A DNA stretch of 23,744 nucleotides from the NCBI GenBank assembly GCA_003517675.1, contig DPAC01000045.1:3690-27433 (forward strand), given 5' to 3'. This document shows positions 7,494 to 17,118 of this stretch, piece after piece (position 1 is the first letter of the stretch; every line of letters starts with the position of its first letter). The notes beneath the pieces were generated by a model. The model was not told the DNA's origin, ran no database searches, and worked only from the letters and a program-made list of their open reading frames with translations. The DNA is from Porphyromonadaceae bacterium. GTDB taxonomy: Bacteria > Bacteroidota > Bacteroidia > Bacteroidales > Dysgonomonadaceae. Position numbers and translations under genes: made by a program.

Positions 7494-7526
7494 ATACCGC
7501 GGCGGCAGATGGATTGCCGCGGGTAT
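7494..7526 (+). other. Hairpin in the leader of the membrane Nudix-like gene
   Basis: ATACC-GCGGC (from 7494) pairs with GCCGC-GGTAT (to 7526) with a bulged C, about 10 bp. It ends 8 bases before the ATG at 7535. It could hinder ribosome access or overlap an operator. No promoter matching TAnnTTTG was found between 7403 and 7534. Confidence 0.4.
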
Positions 7527-7534
7527 ATAACAGT

Positions 7535-8638
7535 ATGGAAAAATTTACCTTCATTCAGAAAATAACCAGGAATCCCGCATTCGGATTGATGCCGATGTTG
7601 TTTTTTTCCTTCCTTGCCGGCATCGTAACGATCTATGCCGCTGTGGGAGTAGCTCTGCTGTTGTCATTCGCCGGCTTTTTATGGGTGGAGAAGCCGCTGC
7701 GGCTCATCTACCAGCTCTCACTGGTCACCTTTCTTATCGCTTTCATCCTTTCTCTTTTTCACTTCACACCGGAGATGCCGGTAAACAGCTTCTTGATAGT
7801 GGAAATTATTTTCCTGCTCTCACTCATCATGGCCCGCTTCTCGCGCAGCCGAATGGTATCGCGGTTGGTGAAGCGTGAGAACGTGATTGCACGCAACTAC
7901 CTCAAGGAGACGATGCGCGTTGTTTTTCAAACACAGTATGGCCTTTTGATACACCTGCTGCTGGTGATGGGCGTGCTGTTGCTCGGTGGTCCCGGCTCCG
8001 GGGAGCTGCACCAGCCCTGGATCCTTATCACCGCACAGGCGGTGTTGCTGGTTGTGATCCTCCTGGAGAGCGGGCGCCTTCATCTGCTTACCAGGAAGCT
8101 TTATAAGGAGGAGTGGTTGCCGGTGGTGACCGAGAGTGGTGAAGTGACCGGCAAGGTGGCCAAATCGATCACCAAAGACCTGAAGAACCGCTTCATGCAC
8201 CCTGTGGTGCGGGTGGCGCTGATCTACCGCGGTAAGATCTACCTGCGTGAAAGGGAAGCCTCACGGCTGCTCAACCCTGGCCTGCTCGACTACCCGTTTG
8301 AGAAGTACATGCAATACGAACATGACATTGATGAGAGCGTGCACAACAGCATCAGCCGCGAGTGCGGTAACAAACAGATCCCGCTTCGGTTCCTGCTGAA
8401 ATACACTTTCGAGAACGATGTTACCAAACGGCTGATCTTCCTCTATGTCGCCGATATAAAGGAGGAGGAGCTCTTTAACAGCCTCCACCTCAGCGGGGGC
8501 AAGCTCTGGACGGAGGCACAGATAGAGGACAACATGGGTACGGGGCTTTTCTCCGAATGTTTCGAACTGGAGTTTGAGTACCTGAAGAACACCGTGCTCC
8601 TGGCATACCGGTTTTACAGCAAGATACTGGATGAATGA
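7535..8638 (+). CDS. Six-TM membrane protein with C-terminal degenerate Nudix-like domain
   Basis: The 367-residue protein has about six hydrophobic segments in its N-terminal half (near residues 19-33, 35-51, 57-77, 84-101, 136-152 and 161-179). After a basic linker, residues 193-300 resemble the isopentenyl-diphosphate-isomerase-like Nudix group: EEWLPVVTESGEVTGKV, then HPVVRVALIYRGKIYL, then a DESVHNSISRECG segment where the Nudix box (Gx5Ex7REUxEExGU) should be. The leading Gly and the REUxEE glutamates are missing, so hydrolase activity is unlikely. A sensory or scaffolding role is my inference. I start at ATG 7535; the frame opens earlier at a TTG (7514) inside a leader hairpin. It is convergent with the DUF4252-like operon. 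I do not recognise a named gene. Confidence 0.7.
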   Translation: MEKFTFIQKITRNPAFGLMPMLFFSFLAGIVTIYAAVGVALLLSFAGFLWVEKPLRLIYQLSLVTFLIAFILSLFHFTPEMPVNSFLIVEIIFLLSLIMARFSRSRMVSRLVKRENVIARNYLKETMRVVFQTQYGLLIHLLLVMGVLLLGGPGSGELHQPWILITAQAVLLVVILLESGRLHLLTRKLYKEEWLPVVTESGEVTGKVAKSITKDLKNRFMHPVVRVALIYRGKIYLREREASRLLNPGLLDYPFEKYMQYEHDIDESVHNSISRECGNKQIPLRFLLKYTFENDVTKRLIFLYVADIKEEELFNSLHLSGGKLWTEAQIEDNMGTGLFSECFELEFEYLKNTVLLAYRFYSKILDE

Positions 8639-8643
8639 TAAGC

Positions 8644-8677
8644 AACAGGCAGCTAAACTCACGTTCGGCTGCCTGTT
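8644..8677. terminator. Hairpin between convergent genes, possible shared terminator
   Basis: AACAGGCAGC (8644-8653) pairs with GCTGCCTGTT (8668-8677), a perfect 10-bp stem with a 14-base loop. It lies 6 bases after the Nudix-like gene and 55 bases past the end of the opposing operon. Neither side has a clean T-tract, although A/T-rich runs follow at 8684-8710. Confidence 0.45.
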
Positions 8678-8731
8678 CATCGTTTAAATATAAAAAAGAA
8701 AAAAGTTATTTGTAAATGATCATCGTTGCAA

Positions 8732-9241
8732 TTATTTTGTCTGCATCATCAGCTCTGTTTTGTTCTTCAGTGACCCTGAGAGACGGGAGAGGGCTTCGAA
8801 GTCGATCTGGCCTGTGACGTTGATAAGGGTGAACTTTCCCTCTTCATCAAGCGATAGTAAGATCAGATCCTGCTCCGATTCACTCATTTCTTTCAGCCAT
8901 ACCGAGATGCGCCTGTTTTCTTCGTTGACCGATACCATCTCCTGGTAATCAGAATAGCTCTCACTGATCAACTCCTCCGCCTTGCGGAAGTAATGCCGCG
9001 AGTCGCGCTTGCTATCACTGCTGATGATGCGGATGCTGTTTAACATGCCGAAAGTCTTTTTCAGCTCCTCATCCGTGGTGTTCTCCGCCATCCGCTCCAG
9101 CATGGCTTTGCCAATGTTGACATTGTTGAGCGGCCGGTTGTCCTCGGCGTAGCGTTCCATGAAGAGCGTTACCACATCGGATGCACTCAGCAGGGCTGGC
9201 AGGGCGATCAACCAAGCTATCAGTACGGTCTTTTTTTTCAT
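8732..9241 (-). CDS. Exported DUF4252-like protein
   Basis: The 169-residue protein has a signal peptide (MKKKTVLIAWLIALPALLSA) and a mature part of about 149 residues without Cys or further membrane segments. Its pattern resembles Bacteroidota DUF4252 proteins: an early helical segment, SIRIISSDS near residue 70, a KAEEL helix, a VSVWLKE-like strand, and a late GxIDFEALSRLSG helix. It is the third gene of an operon behind an ECF sigma factor and a single-TM protein, and its ATG overlaps the previous stop by 4 bases, so translation is probably coupled. Its function is unknown. A periplasmic sensor input or a target of the sigma system is plausible. Confidence 0.65.
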   Translation of the reverse strand: MKKKTVLIAWLIALPALLSASDVVTLFMERYAEDNRPLNNVNIGKAMLERMAENTTDEELKKTFGMLNSIRIISSDSKRDSRHYFRKAEELISESYSDYQEMVSVNEENRRISVWLKEMSESEQDLILLSLDEEGKFTLINVTGQIDFEALSRLSGSLKNKTELMMQTK

Positions 9242-9882
9242 ATCTTATGCTCTCTCTTGATTGATTCCCGGTAGAGTGGTTTCTCCATCACCTGTTCAGG
9301 ATTGCCGCCAGGATGTGGCTCCTCTGAATTCCCGCTCTCCAAACTGTCACGCGCTTCCTCTACCGGTGTCTCGCTACTGAGGGAGTCGATCAGCTCCCAG
9401 TCGATTTCCATCTCGTTGATCTGAAGGAGGGTCTTCCGTGAGGCCTCTTCACTTAGCAACAGGGCGTCGGATAGCTTCTCCAGAGCATGGGTGGCATGCT
9501 TCAGCATCTGCATAGCCTCATCGCCTCTCTCACCATGGCGCGGGTTGTTCTGTTCCCGTGTGATGAAAAAGAGGCCGACCCCCATGCCGCCGATCAGTAG
9601 GAACGAGGCCGCAATGCGCATCAGCATGCTCCTGGGCGACAACCGTTGAGCTGCTGCCGGACGGGGTGTGCGTTCAATGGCTTCCTGTAACCTGCGGTCG
9701 AACGCATCGCTCAGTTGTGGCGCCTGTTCTGCCGTCACATAGGTGAACAGTGGTGCGTATGGCAGGAATTCCTCCGGCAGGTCATCTTCAGCAAAGTAGC
9801 GTCGCAGCTCCTGCTCCTCTGCAAGGGTGGTCTCGCAACTCCAGTATTTGTTGAGCAGGTTGGCGATCTGATCTCTTTTCAT
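9238..9882 (-). CDS. Single-pass membrane protein, probable anti-sigma factor
   Basis: The 214-residue protein begins MKRDQIANLLNKYWSCETTL and continues with EEQELRRYF, an N-terminal pattern common to Bacteroidota anti-sigma proteins. One membrane segment (about residues 86-107, MLMRIAASFLLIGGMGVGLFF) separates a roughly 85-residue cytoplasmic part from an acidic, Ser/Glu-rich extracytoplasmic part. No zinc-binding HxxxCxxC motif and no FecR domain are seen. It starts 4 bases inside the end of the sigma factor gene and overlaps the DUF4252-like gene by 4 bases. The anti-sigma role is inferred from topology and operon position, not from a domain match I can verify. Confidence 0.6.
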   Translation of the reverse strand: MKRDQIANLLNKYWSCETTLAEEQELRRYFAEDDLPEEFLPYAPLFTYVTAEQAPQLSDAFDRRLQEAIERTPRPAAAQRLSPRSMLMRIAASFLLIGGMGVGLFFITREQNNPRHGERGDEAMQMLKHATHALEKLSDALLLSEEASRKTLLQINEMEIDWELIDSLSSETPVEEARDSLESGNSEEPHPGGNPEQVMEKPLYRESIKREHKI

Positions 9883-10484
9883 TTCTCAGTGTGGTTGTTG
9901 AACAATCCGGCCGTTTTCCGGCTGTTTGATAATTTCTCACTCTGTTCCCGGGAGGCTTCTATCTGCCTTTTCTCTCTCAGCTCCTCCCCCAGCAAAAGCT
10001 CCTGCAGCCTTTTTCTCGCCCTGAAGAGGCTCACTTTAACCAGTTCCTCGCTGATATCCAGCGCCTCGGCAATCTGACGATAACTCATCTCCTCAATTTC
10101 CCGCAGACGGAACACCCACTGCTGACGTTCCGGTAGCTGGGAGAGACAGTGATCGATCAGTGCGCGTTGCTCTTTTCTTACCAGCCTGCTGTGTGGTGAC
10201 TCGCTCTCGATGTAGCTTCGATCTTCCTCTTCGGGGCCGGGCTGTACACTTTTGCGGTTCGCTGCCGCCGCCAGCCGGTCGAGCGACATGTTCCGGATCG
10301 CCCTGTAACAGTATGCTTCCGGATTGCTGATCCCTTCCCACGCCTCAGGCCGGCTCCACAGTTTCAGCAGCAAATCCTGCAGGATATCCTCAGCCTCGGC
10401 GCGATCTCTTACAATGCCAAGCGCATGACGGAACAGCTTCTCCCTGAGCGGCAGGATGAGGGTGTGAAAAGAATCAACTTTCAT
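9879..10484 (-). CDS. ECF-type RNA polymerase sigma factor
   Basis: The 201-residue protein shows sigma region 2 (residues about 10-75, with DRAEAEDILQDLLLKLW and AYCYRAIRNMSLDRL). Region 4 is at about 105-160, with LPERQQWVFRLREIEEMSYR and the helix-turn-helix AEALDISEELVKVSLFRARKRL. There is no region 1 or 3, as in sigma-70 group 4 (ECF). A charged tail of about 38 residues follows region 4, longer than usual. It is the first gene of a coupled three-gene operon. It would direct core polymerase to stress or envelope genes and is probably held by the next gene's product. A TATTTTTG box lies 43 bases upstream. Confidence 0.92.
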   Translation of the reverse strand: MKVDSFHTLILPLREKLFRHALGIVRDRAEAEDILQDLLLKLWSRPEAWEGISNPEAYCYRAIRNMSLDRLAAAANRKSVQPGPEEEDRSYIESESPHSRLVRKEQRALIDHCLSQLPERQQWVFRLREIEEMSYRQIAEALDISEELVKVSLFRARKRLQELLLGEELREKRQIEASREQSEKLSNSRKTAGLFNNHTEK

Positions 10485-10526
10485 TACTTAATGACGGGTA
10501 AGGGACGAAAAAGTTACACCTTTCTG

Positions 10527-10534
10527 CAAAAATA
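10527..10534 (-). promoter_or_regulatory. -7 box of the sigma-factor operon
   Basis: On the minus strand it reads TATTTTTG, matching TAnnTTTG, 43 bases upstream of the sigma factor ATG at 10484. No TTTG is found at the -33 position, where the sequence is a T/A run, so the promoter may be weak or need an activator or an alternative sigma factor. Confidence 0.42.
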
Positions 10535-10552
10535 GTTGTTTTTTTTTGCAGT

Positions 10553-10580
10553 AGCTGTAAGCTGTGAGCAATGAGCGCTT
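10553..10580. repeat. Heptad tandem array B (four 7-bp units)
   Basis: Units AGCTGTA, AGCTGTG, AGCAATG, AGCGCTT in register, 69 bases upstream of the sigma factor gene. The first three share the AGCTGT/AGCAAT forms with array C at 2789-2837. Confidence 0.7.
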
Positions 10581-10606
10581 GCCTGCGGCTTGTTTTCCGA
10601 ATATCG

Positions 10607-10646
10607 AACCTGTAAACGTTGAAACCGCTAAACCTGCAAACCTGGC
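10607..10646. repeat. Octad tandem array B (five 8-bp units)
   Basis: Units AACCTGTA, AACGTTGA, AACCGCTA, AACCTGCA, AACCTGGC in register. It starts 26 bases after heptad array B; at the transporter locus the gap is 20 bases. Both octad arrays contain an AACGTT unit. Confidence 0.65.
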
Positions 10647-10673
10647 ACCATTTTAAAAAAACATCTGCAAACA

Positions 10674-10705
10674 CTTGCATATCTTGTTGATTCTTTGTAA
10701 TTTTG
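10674..10705 (+). promoter_or_regulatory. Promoter of the rpsL operon
   Basis: CTTG (10674-10677) and TAATTTTG (10698-10705) are separated by 20 bases. They match the Bacteroidota -33 TTTG (three of four) and -7 TAnnTTTG with the expected 19-21 spacing. Transcription would start near 10712, giving a leader of about 125 bases before rpsL. Confidence 0.62.
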
Positions 10706-10836
10706 TGCCGTTTTTCACACCAACTAAAAGGTTATTGAATGATAATCAGGGAATTATTATATACCCATTGGAGCTGAAAAGCCGTTTGTACGGAATGAAG
10801 TAAAAAAAAGAAATACGTAAAAAAAGAAAGCTGAAA

Positions 10837-11241
10837 ATGCCTACAATTCAACAATTAGTAAGAAAAGGACGTACCACCCTTACGGAGAAGAGCAAGTCGC
10901 CTGCCCTGGGCTCCTGTCCGCAGCGCCGGGGGGTATGTGTGAGAGTGTATACCACCACCCCGAAGAAGCCTAACTCAGCGATGAGAAAGGTGGCACGTGT
11001 GCGTTTGACCAACTCGAAAGAAGTGAATGCTTACATTCCGGGTGAAGGGCACAACCTGCAGGAGCACTCCATTGTGTTGGTGCGCGGTGGTCGTGTGAAA
11101 GATCTTCCGGGTGTACGTTACCACATTGTGCGCGGGACACTCGATACTGCCGGCGTGAATGGCCGTACCCAGAGACGTTCCAAGTATGGAGCCAAGCGTC
11201 CCAAGCCGGGAGCAAAGACAGCCGCGGGAGGCAAGAAGTAA
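10837..11241 (+). CDS. rpsL: 30S ribosomal protein S12
   Basis: At 134 residues it has the usual S12 length. The decoding-site loops are intact: TTPKKPNSA with Lys43 and [13 protein letters not shown] with Lys88 and Asp89 (Met counted). The two lysines where streptomycin-resistance substitutions occur are wild type, and Asp89 is the site that is beta-methylthiolated in many bacteria. A basic tail ends in GGKK. It is the first gene of the operon, behind the promoter at 10674-10705, and is followed by the longest spacer in the operon (166 bases). Confidence 0.98.
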   Translation: MPTIQQLVRKGRTTLTEKSKSPALGSCPQRRGVCVRVYTTTPKKPNSAMRKVARVRLTNSKEVNAYIPGEGHNLQEHSIVLVRGGRVKDLPGVRYHIVRGTLDTAGVNGRTQRRSKYGAKRPKPGAKTAAGGKK

Positions 11242-11340
11242 GCTTGTTCCGATTGGTACGCAATTCAGTTAAGGAGTAAAAATTGTAAAAAATCGCTGTT
11301 GAAATTTTTGGACATTGCTACTTTATGACCGGTTGAGTAA

Positions 11341-11360
11341 ATGAGCTCAGAGGAGCTCGT
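11341..11360 (+). other. Hairpin in the rpsL-rpsG spacer
   Basis: GAGCTC (11343-11348) pairs with GAGCTC (11353-11358) around an AGAG loop, and one G-U and one A-U pair extend it to 8 bp. An AT-rich pairing (AAAAATT near 11277 with AATTTTT near 11303) lies before it. In E. coli, S7 represses its own synthesis at the rpsL-rpsG spacer, so a structured control site would be expected here. I cannot match the known S7 target. Confidence 0.35.
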
Positions 11361-11407
11361 TGAAGACGATAAAAGGCAACCAAACAACACAAAAATCTTA
11401 TTAAACA

Positions 11408-11884
11408 ATGAGAAAAGCAAAACCTAAGAAAAGGCAGGTCCTTCCGGATCCTGTTTATGGTGATGTAAGGGTAACAAAGTTTGTTAACCACCTGATGTAT
11501 GACGGCAAGAAGAGCATCTCATACGACATCTTCTACACCGCACTGAACAATGTAAAGGCGAAATTGCCCAACGAAGAGAAATCAGCTCTCGAGATCTGGA
11601 AAGCTGCCCTCGATAATATCACCCCTCAGGTAGAAGTGAAGTCACGCCGTGTAGGCGGAGCCACTTTCCAGGTACCTACCGAGATCCGTCCCGAAAGAAA
11701 AGAATCCGTTTCAATGAAGAACCTCATTCTCTATGCACGCAAGAGAGGAGGCAAAACAATGGCCGACAAGCTGGCAGCCGAGATTGTGGATGCATTCAAC
11801 GGCCAGGGTGGTGCATTCAAGCGGAAGGAAGATATGCACAGAATGGCAGAGGCGAACCGTGCTTTTGCCCACTTTAGATTTTAA
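11408..11884 (+). CDS. rpsG: 30S ribosomal protein S7
   Basis: The 158-residue protein is the primary binder that nucleates the 3' (head) domain of 16S rRNA and contacts E-site tRNA. Its start [10 protein letters not shown] is basic, and the beta-ribbon [19 protein letters not shown] at 80-98 and the C-terminal [15 protein letters not shown] are typical. The upstream region is A/T-rich without a Shine-Dalgarno sequence. It is separated from fusA by 22 bases. Confidence 0.98.
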   Translation: MRKAKPKKRQVLPDPVYGDVRVTKFVNHLMYDGKKSISYDIFYTALNNVKAKLPNEEKSALEIWKAALDNITPQVEVKSRRVGGATFQVPTEIRPERKESVSMKNLILYARKRGGKTMADKLAAEIVDAFNGQGGAFKRKEDMHRMAEANRAFAHFRF

Positions 11885-11906
11885 CATAAGATAGAAGGTA
11901 AAAAAG

Positions 11907-14036
<2,130 letters not shown>

Positions 14037-14065
14037 GAGCAAAACAATTTTACGCATAAAATGAT

Positions 14066-14371
14066 ATGAACCAAAAAATCAGAATCAAACTGAAATCTTA
14101 CGATTACAGCCTGGTGGACAAGTCTGCCGAGAAAATCGTGAAAACCGTAAAAGCTACGGGTGCAGTGGTGAGCGGTCCCATCCCCCTGCCGACGCACAAG
14201 CGCATCTTTACCGTGAACCGTTCCACCTTCGTGAACAAGAAGTCACGTGAACAGTTCGAGCTGGCCTCCTTCAAGCGTCTCATCGATATCTACAGCTCTA
14301 CGGCCAAGACAGTGGATGCACTGATGAAGCTCGAGCTGCCCAGCGGTGTGGAAGTGGAGATTAAGGTATAA
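14066..14371 (+). CDS. rpsJ: 30S ribosomal protein S10
   Basis: The 101-residue head protein (also NusE in antitermination) begins [14 protein letters not shown]. It carries the [30 protein letters not shown] loop region at about 38-68 and ends in [10 protein letters not shown]. The long loop reaches into the 30S head; the globular part binds NusB and NusG in other bacteria. It is the first gene of the S10 segment. Confidence 0.98.
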   Translation: MNQKIRIKLKSYDYSLVDKSAEKIVKTVKATGAVVSGPIPLPTHKRIFTVNRSTFVNKKSREQFELASFKRLIDIYSSTAKTVDALMKLELPSGVEVEIKV

Positions 14372-14393
14372 AATAATTATAAACAACAGAGAA

Positions 14394-15011
14394 ATGCCAG
14401 GATTATTAGGGAAAAAAATCGGAATGACATCCGTTTTCAGTGCCGAGGGAAAAAATATTCCATGCACTGTTATCGAAGCAGGTCCTTGCGTGGTTACTCA
14501 GGTGAAGACAGCCGACAAAGACGGCTACGATGCTATTCAGCTCGGGTTTGTGGACAAGAAAGAGAAGCACACCCCCAACGCTGAACAGGGTCACTTCAAG
14601 AAAGCAGGAGTAAGCCCCAAGAGACACTTGGCCGAGTTCAAAGGATTCGGAAACAACTACAAGTTGGGTTCCGAGATCACTGTTGATCTTTTCAACGATA
14701 CCGTCTATGTAGATGTGATCGGCACCTCCAAGGGAAAAGGTTTCCAGGGTGTGGTGAAACGCCACGGATTTGCCGGTGTGGGGCAGTCCACACACGGACA
14801 GCACAACAGGCTGCGTGCCCCCGGTTCCATCGGAGCCGCTTCATACCCCGCAAAGGTGTTCAAGGGTATGCGCATGGCCGGACAGATGGGTAACGAGCGG
14901 GTAACCGTTCAGAACCTGCAGGTAGTTAAGGTAATTCCCGAACACAACCTCCTTCTGGTGAAGGGATCGGTGCCGGGAGCGAAAGGTTCAATCGTATTAA
15001 TTGAGAAGTAA
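14394..15011 (+). CDS. rplC: 50S ribosomal protein L3
   Basis: The 205-residue protein starts [15 protein letters not shown] at ATG 14394. An earlier in-frame start at 14346 would overlap the end of rpsJ and add 16 residues that do not belong to the family. [13 protein letters not shown] (114-126) and [20 protein letters not shown] (157-175) are the conserved L3 blocks. By alignment from memory with E. coli PGSIGQNQ, residue 150 is Ser (PGSIGAAS), not the Gln methylated by PrmB. L3 is an early-assembly protein that reaches toward the peptidyl transferase centre. Confidence 0.97.
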   Translation: MPGLLGKKIGMTSVFSAEGKNIPCTVIEAGPCVVTQVKTADKDGYDAIQLGFVDKKEKHTPNAEQGHFKKAGVSPKRHLAEFKGFGNNYKLGSEITVDLFNDTVYVDVIGTSKGKGFQGVVKRHGFAGVGQSTHGQHNRLRAPGSIGAASYPAKVFKGMRMAGQMGNERVTVQNLQVVKVIPEHNLLLVKGSVPGAKGSIVLIEK

Positions 15012-15014
15012 GAA

Positions 15015-15653
15015 ATGGAATTAAGTATCTACAATAGCAAAGGAGAGGTAACAGACAAGAAAGTGAATCTCGACGATTCCATTTTCGGTATTGAACCGAA
15101 CGAACATGTTATCTGGCTCGATGTGAAACAGTACCTGGCCAACCAGCGTCAGGGTACCCACAAGTCGAAAGAGAGAAGCGAACTCTCCGGCAGTACCCGC
15201 AAGCTGATCCGTCAGAAAGGGAGCGGTGGTGCCCGCAGGGGTGACATCAATTCGCCCTTGCTGGTGGGTGGTGCCCGTGTTTTCGGACCCAAACCACGCG
15301 ATTACAGCTTCAAGCTCAACAAGAAGGTGAAAGTGCTGGCGCGTAAGTCGGCTCTCTCACTCAAGGCAAAGAACAACGGTATCATTGTGGTTGAGGATCT
15401 CCTGTTCGATACCCCGAAAACCAAAGCGTTTGCCTCACTGACAAAGAATCTGCAACTGGCTGATAAAAAGCTACTTTTCGTTTTGCCGGCTCAAAATAAA
15501 AACGTATATTTGTCGGCTCGTAATTTGCCGAGGGTGAATGTGATAACAGCTTCAGAGATAAACACATACGCTATCATGAATTGTAGCAGCATGGTGATGA
15601 CCGAGTCATCGATTGCCGCGATTGGTGATCTGTTTAACGCAAAAGGAGAATAA
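15015..15653 (+). CDS. rplD: 50S ribosomal protein L4
   Basis: The 212-residue protein begins [16 protein letters not shown]. The long loop that lines the exit tunnel is intact: [19 protein letters not shown] followed by [10 protein letters not shown] (about residues 72-100). In E. coli, L4 represses the S10 operon; no matching leader can be judged here because the genes run on from fusA. It starts 3 bases after rplC and ends 5 bases before rplW. Confidence 0.97.
   Translation: MELSIYNSKGEVTDKKVNLDDSIFGIEPNEHVIWLDVKQYLANQRQGTHKSKERSELSGSTRKLIRQKGSGGARRGDINSPLLVGGARVFGPKPRDYSFKLNKKVKVLARKSALSLKAKNNGIIVVEDLLFDTPKTKAFASLTKNLQLADKKLLFVLPAQNKNVYLSARNLPRVNVITASEINTYAIMNCSSMVMTESSIAAIGDLFNAKGE
15642..15648 (+). 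promoter_or_regulatory. Shine-Dalgarno-like site before rplW
   Basis: AAAGGAG, inside the last codons of rplD, ends 10 bases before the rplW ATG. Most genes in this phylum do without such a site. It may be chance, because the bases also encode the Lys-Gly-Glu end of L4. Confidence 0.3.
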
Positions 15654-15658
15654 AAAAG

Positions 15659-15952
15659 ATGGGTATAATTGTAAAACCGATATTCACGGAAAAGCAGACT
15701 GCTCTGACGGAAAAGTATGAAAACCGTTACGGCTTCATTGTGGCTCCTTCTGCAAACAAGGTTCAGATCAAAAACGCCGTGGAAGAGCTGTACAAGGTTC
15801 ATGTGGAGCACGTGAACACCATGAAGTATGATGGCAAGGTGAAGAGCCGCTATACCAAATCGGGTGTAGTGTTTGGGAAGACTGCCGCATACAAGAAAGC
15901 AATCATCACCTTGAGAAAAGGTGAAACGATCGATCTATTTAGCAACATATAA
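15659..15952 (+). CDS. rplW: 50S ribosomal protein L23
   Basis: The 97-residue protein has the KPIFTEK start and the [20 protein letters not shown] region typical of L23. It sits at the exit of the peptide tunnel and is the docking site for trigger factor and SRP. The family's usual acidic docking residue near 18 is consistent with TEK. It is spaced 5 bases from both neighbours. Confidence 0.97.
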   Translation: MGIIVKPIFTEKQTALTEKYENRYGFIVAPSANKVQIKNAVEELYKVHVEHVNTMKYDGKVKSRYTKSGVVFGKTAAYKKAIITLRKGETIDLFSNI

Positions 15953-15957
15953 ACAAC

Positions 15958-16785
15958 ATGGCAATACGTAAATTTAAGCCCACAACACCGGGGCAGAGAC
16001 ACAAGATTATCGGTTCATTTGAAACAATCACTGCAAGTGTACCGGAGAAATCTCTCGTAGTTGGTAAGAAGACAACGGGTGGACGCAACAACCAGGGAAA
16101 GATGACCATGGGTTACCTGGGTGGCGGTCACAAGAGACGTTACAGGATGATCGACTTCAAGAGAACGAAAGATGGTATCCCGGCCGTTGTGAAGAGCATC
16201 GAATATGATCCCAACCGTTCGGCACGCATCGCGCTGCTTTACTATGCCGACGGCGAGAAGAGCTATATCCTTGCCCCCAACGGTCTTCAAGTAGGAACCT
16301 CAGTGATGTCGGGGCCCGATGTTGCCCCGGAAGTTGGAAATGCGTTGCCCCTGTCGGTGATACCCATCGGTACGGTGGTGCACAACATTGAGTTGCGCCC
16401 CGGACAGGGAGCCAAAATGGCACGTTCGGCCGGAACTTTTGCGCAGTTGGTGTCGCGTGAAGATAATTACGCGATCATCAAGATGCCTTCCGGTGAAATT
16501 CGCAAGATTCTTTCTGCCTGCAAAGCCACCATCGGCAGTGTGGGTAATTCGGATCATGCTCTGGAAAAATCAGGTAAAGCCGGTCGTTCACGCTGGCTGG
16601 GTCGCCGCCCGCACACCCGTGGTGTGGTGAAGAACCCGGTAGATCACCCCATGGGTGGTGGTGAAGGACGCGCGTCGGGGGGACATCCCAGATCGCCCAA
16701 GGGCTTATATTCAAAGGGCTTGAAGACAAGATCGCCCAAAAAACATTCTTCGAAATACATCGTTGAGAGAAGAAAAAAGAAGTAA
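15958..16785 (+). CDS. rplB: 50S ribosomal protein L2
   Basis: The 275-residue core protein of the large subunit is needed for subunit joining and peptidyl transfer. [13 protein letters not shown] (39-51) and [15 protein letters not shown] are the N-terminal rRNA-binding motifs. [17 protein letters not shown] carries the conserved His230 near the peptidyl transferase centre. The basic tail ends in ERRKKK. Length and motifs are normal. Confidence 0.98.
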   Translation: MAIRKFKPTTPGQRHKIIGSFETITASVPEKSLVVGKKTTGGRNNQGKMTMGYLGGGHKRRYRMIDFKRTKDGIPAVVKSIEYDPNRSARIALLYYADGEKSYILAPNGLQVGTSVMSGPDVAPEVGNALPLSVIPIGTVVHNIELRPGQGAKMARSAGTFAQLVSREDNYAIIKMPSGEIRKILSACKATIGSVGNSDHALEKSGKAGRSRWLGRRPHTRGVVKNPVDHPMGGGEGRASGGHPRSPKGLYSKGLKTRSPKKHSSKYIVERRKKK

Positions 16786-16809
16786 TCTGATTTAAATTCA
16801 TTCACAACT

Positions 16810-17079
16810 ATGAGCAGATCATTAAAGAAAGGTCCCTATATCAACCTGAAACTGGAACAAAAGGTAAATGCCATGAACGACAGCGGAAAGAAAGCTGTGG
16901 TGAAGACATGGGCCCGTGCTTCCATGATATCTCCTGATTTTGTTGGACACACCATTGCGGTGCATAACGGGAACAAGTTTATCCCGGTATACATCACCGA
17001 GAACATGGTGGGGCACAAGCTGGGCGAATTCGCTGTTACCCGTACGTTCCGCGGACACTCAGGCAACAGGAAGAAATAA
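16810..17079 (+). CDS. rpsS: 30S ribosomal protein S19
   Basis: The 89-residue head protein begins [18 protein letters not shown] and ends with the family motif [22 protein letters not shown]. It pairs with S13 at the subunit bridge region near A- and P-site tRNA. The spacers before and after it (24 and 39 bases) show no obvious structure. Confidence 0.98.
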   Translation: MSRSLKKGPYINLKLEQKVNAMNDSGKKAVVKTWARASMISPDFVGHTIAVHNGNKFIPVYITENMVGHKLGEFAVTRTFRGHSGNRKK

Positions 17080-17118
17080 GGTCAGGGGGCTTAACGAACA
17101 AAGAAAAACAGAAAAGAC

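Larger units (their letters stand above)
10485..10836. other. Divergent intergenic region between sigma operon and ribosomal operon
   Basis: About 350 bases holding, in order, the sigma-operon -7 box (10527-10534), heptad array B (10553-10580), octad array B (10607-10646), the rpsL promoter (10674-10705) and a leader of about 125 bases. The leader contains a 12-codon frame, MIIRELLYTHWS, at 10739-10777. I see no strong hairpin in the leader and no gene of normal size. Confidence 0.7.

Noticed and set aside
14037..14065. Missing tuf gene between fusA and rpsJ as a possible deletion
   Set aside because: The 29-base gap is clean, and a tuf-less str-S10 junction is to my knowledge the normal order in Bacteroidota, where tuf lies elsewhere.
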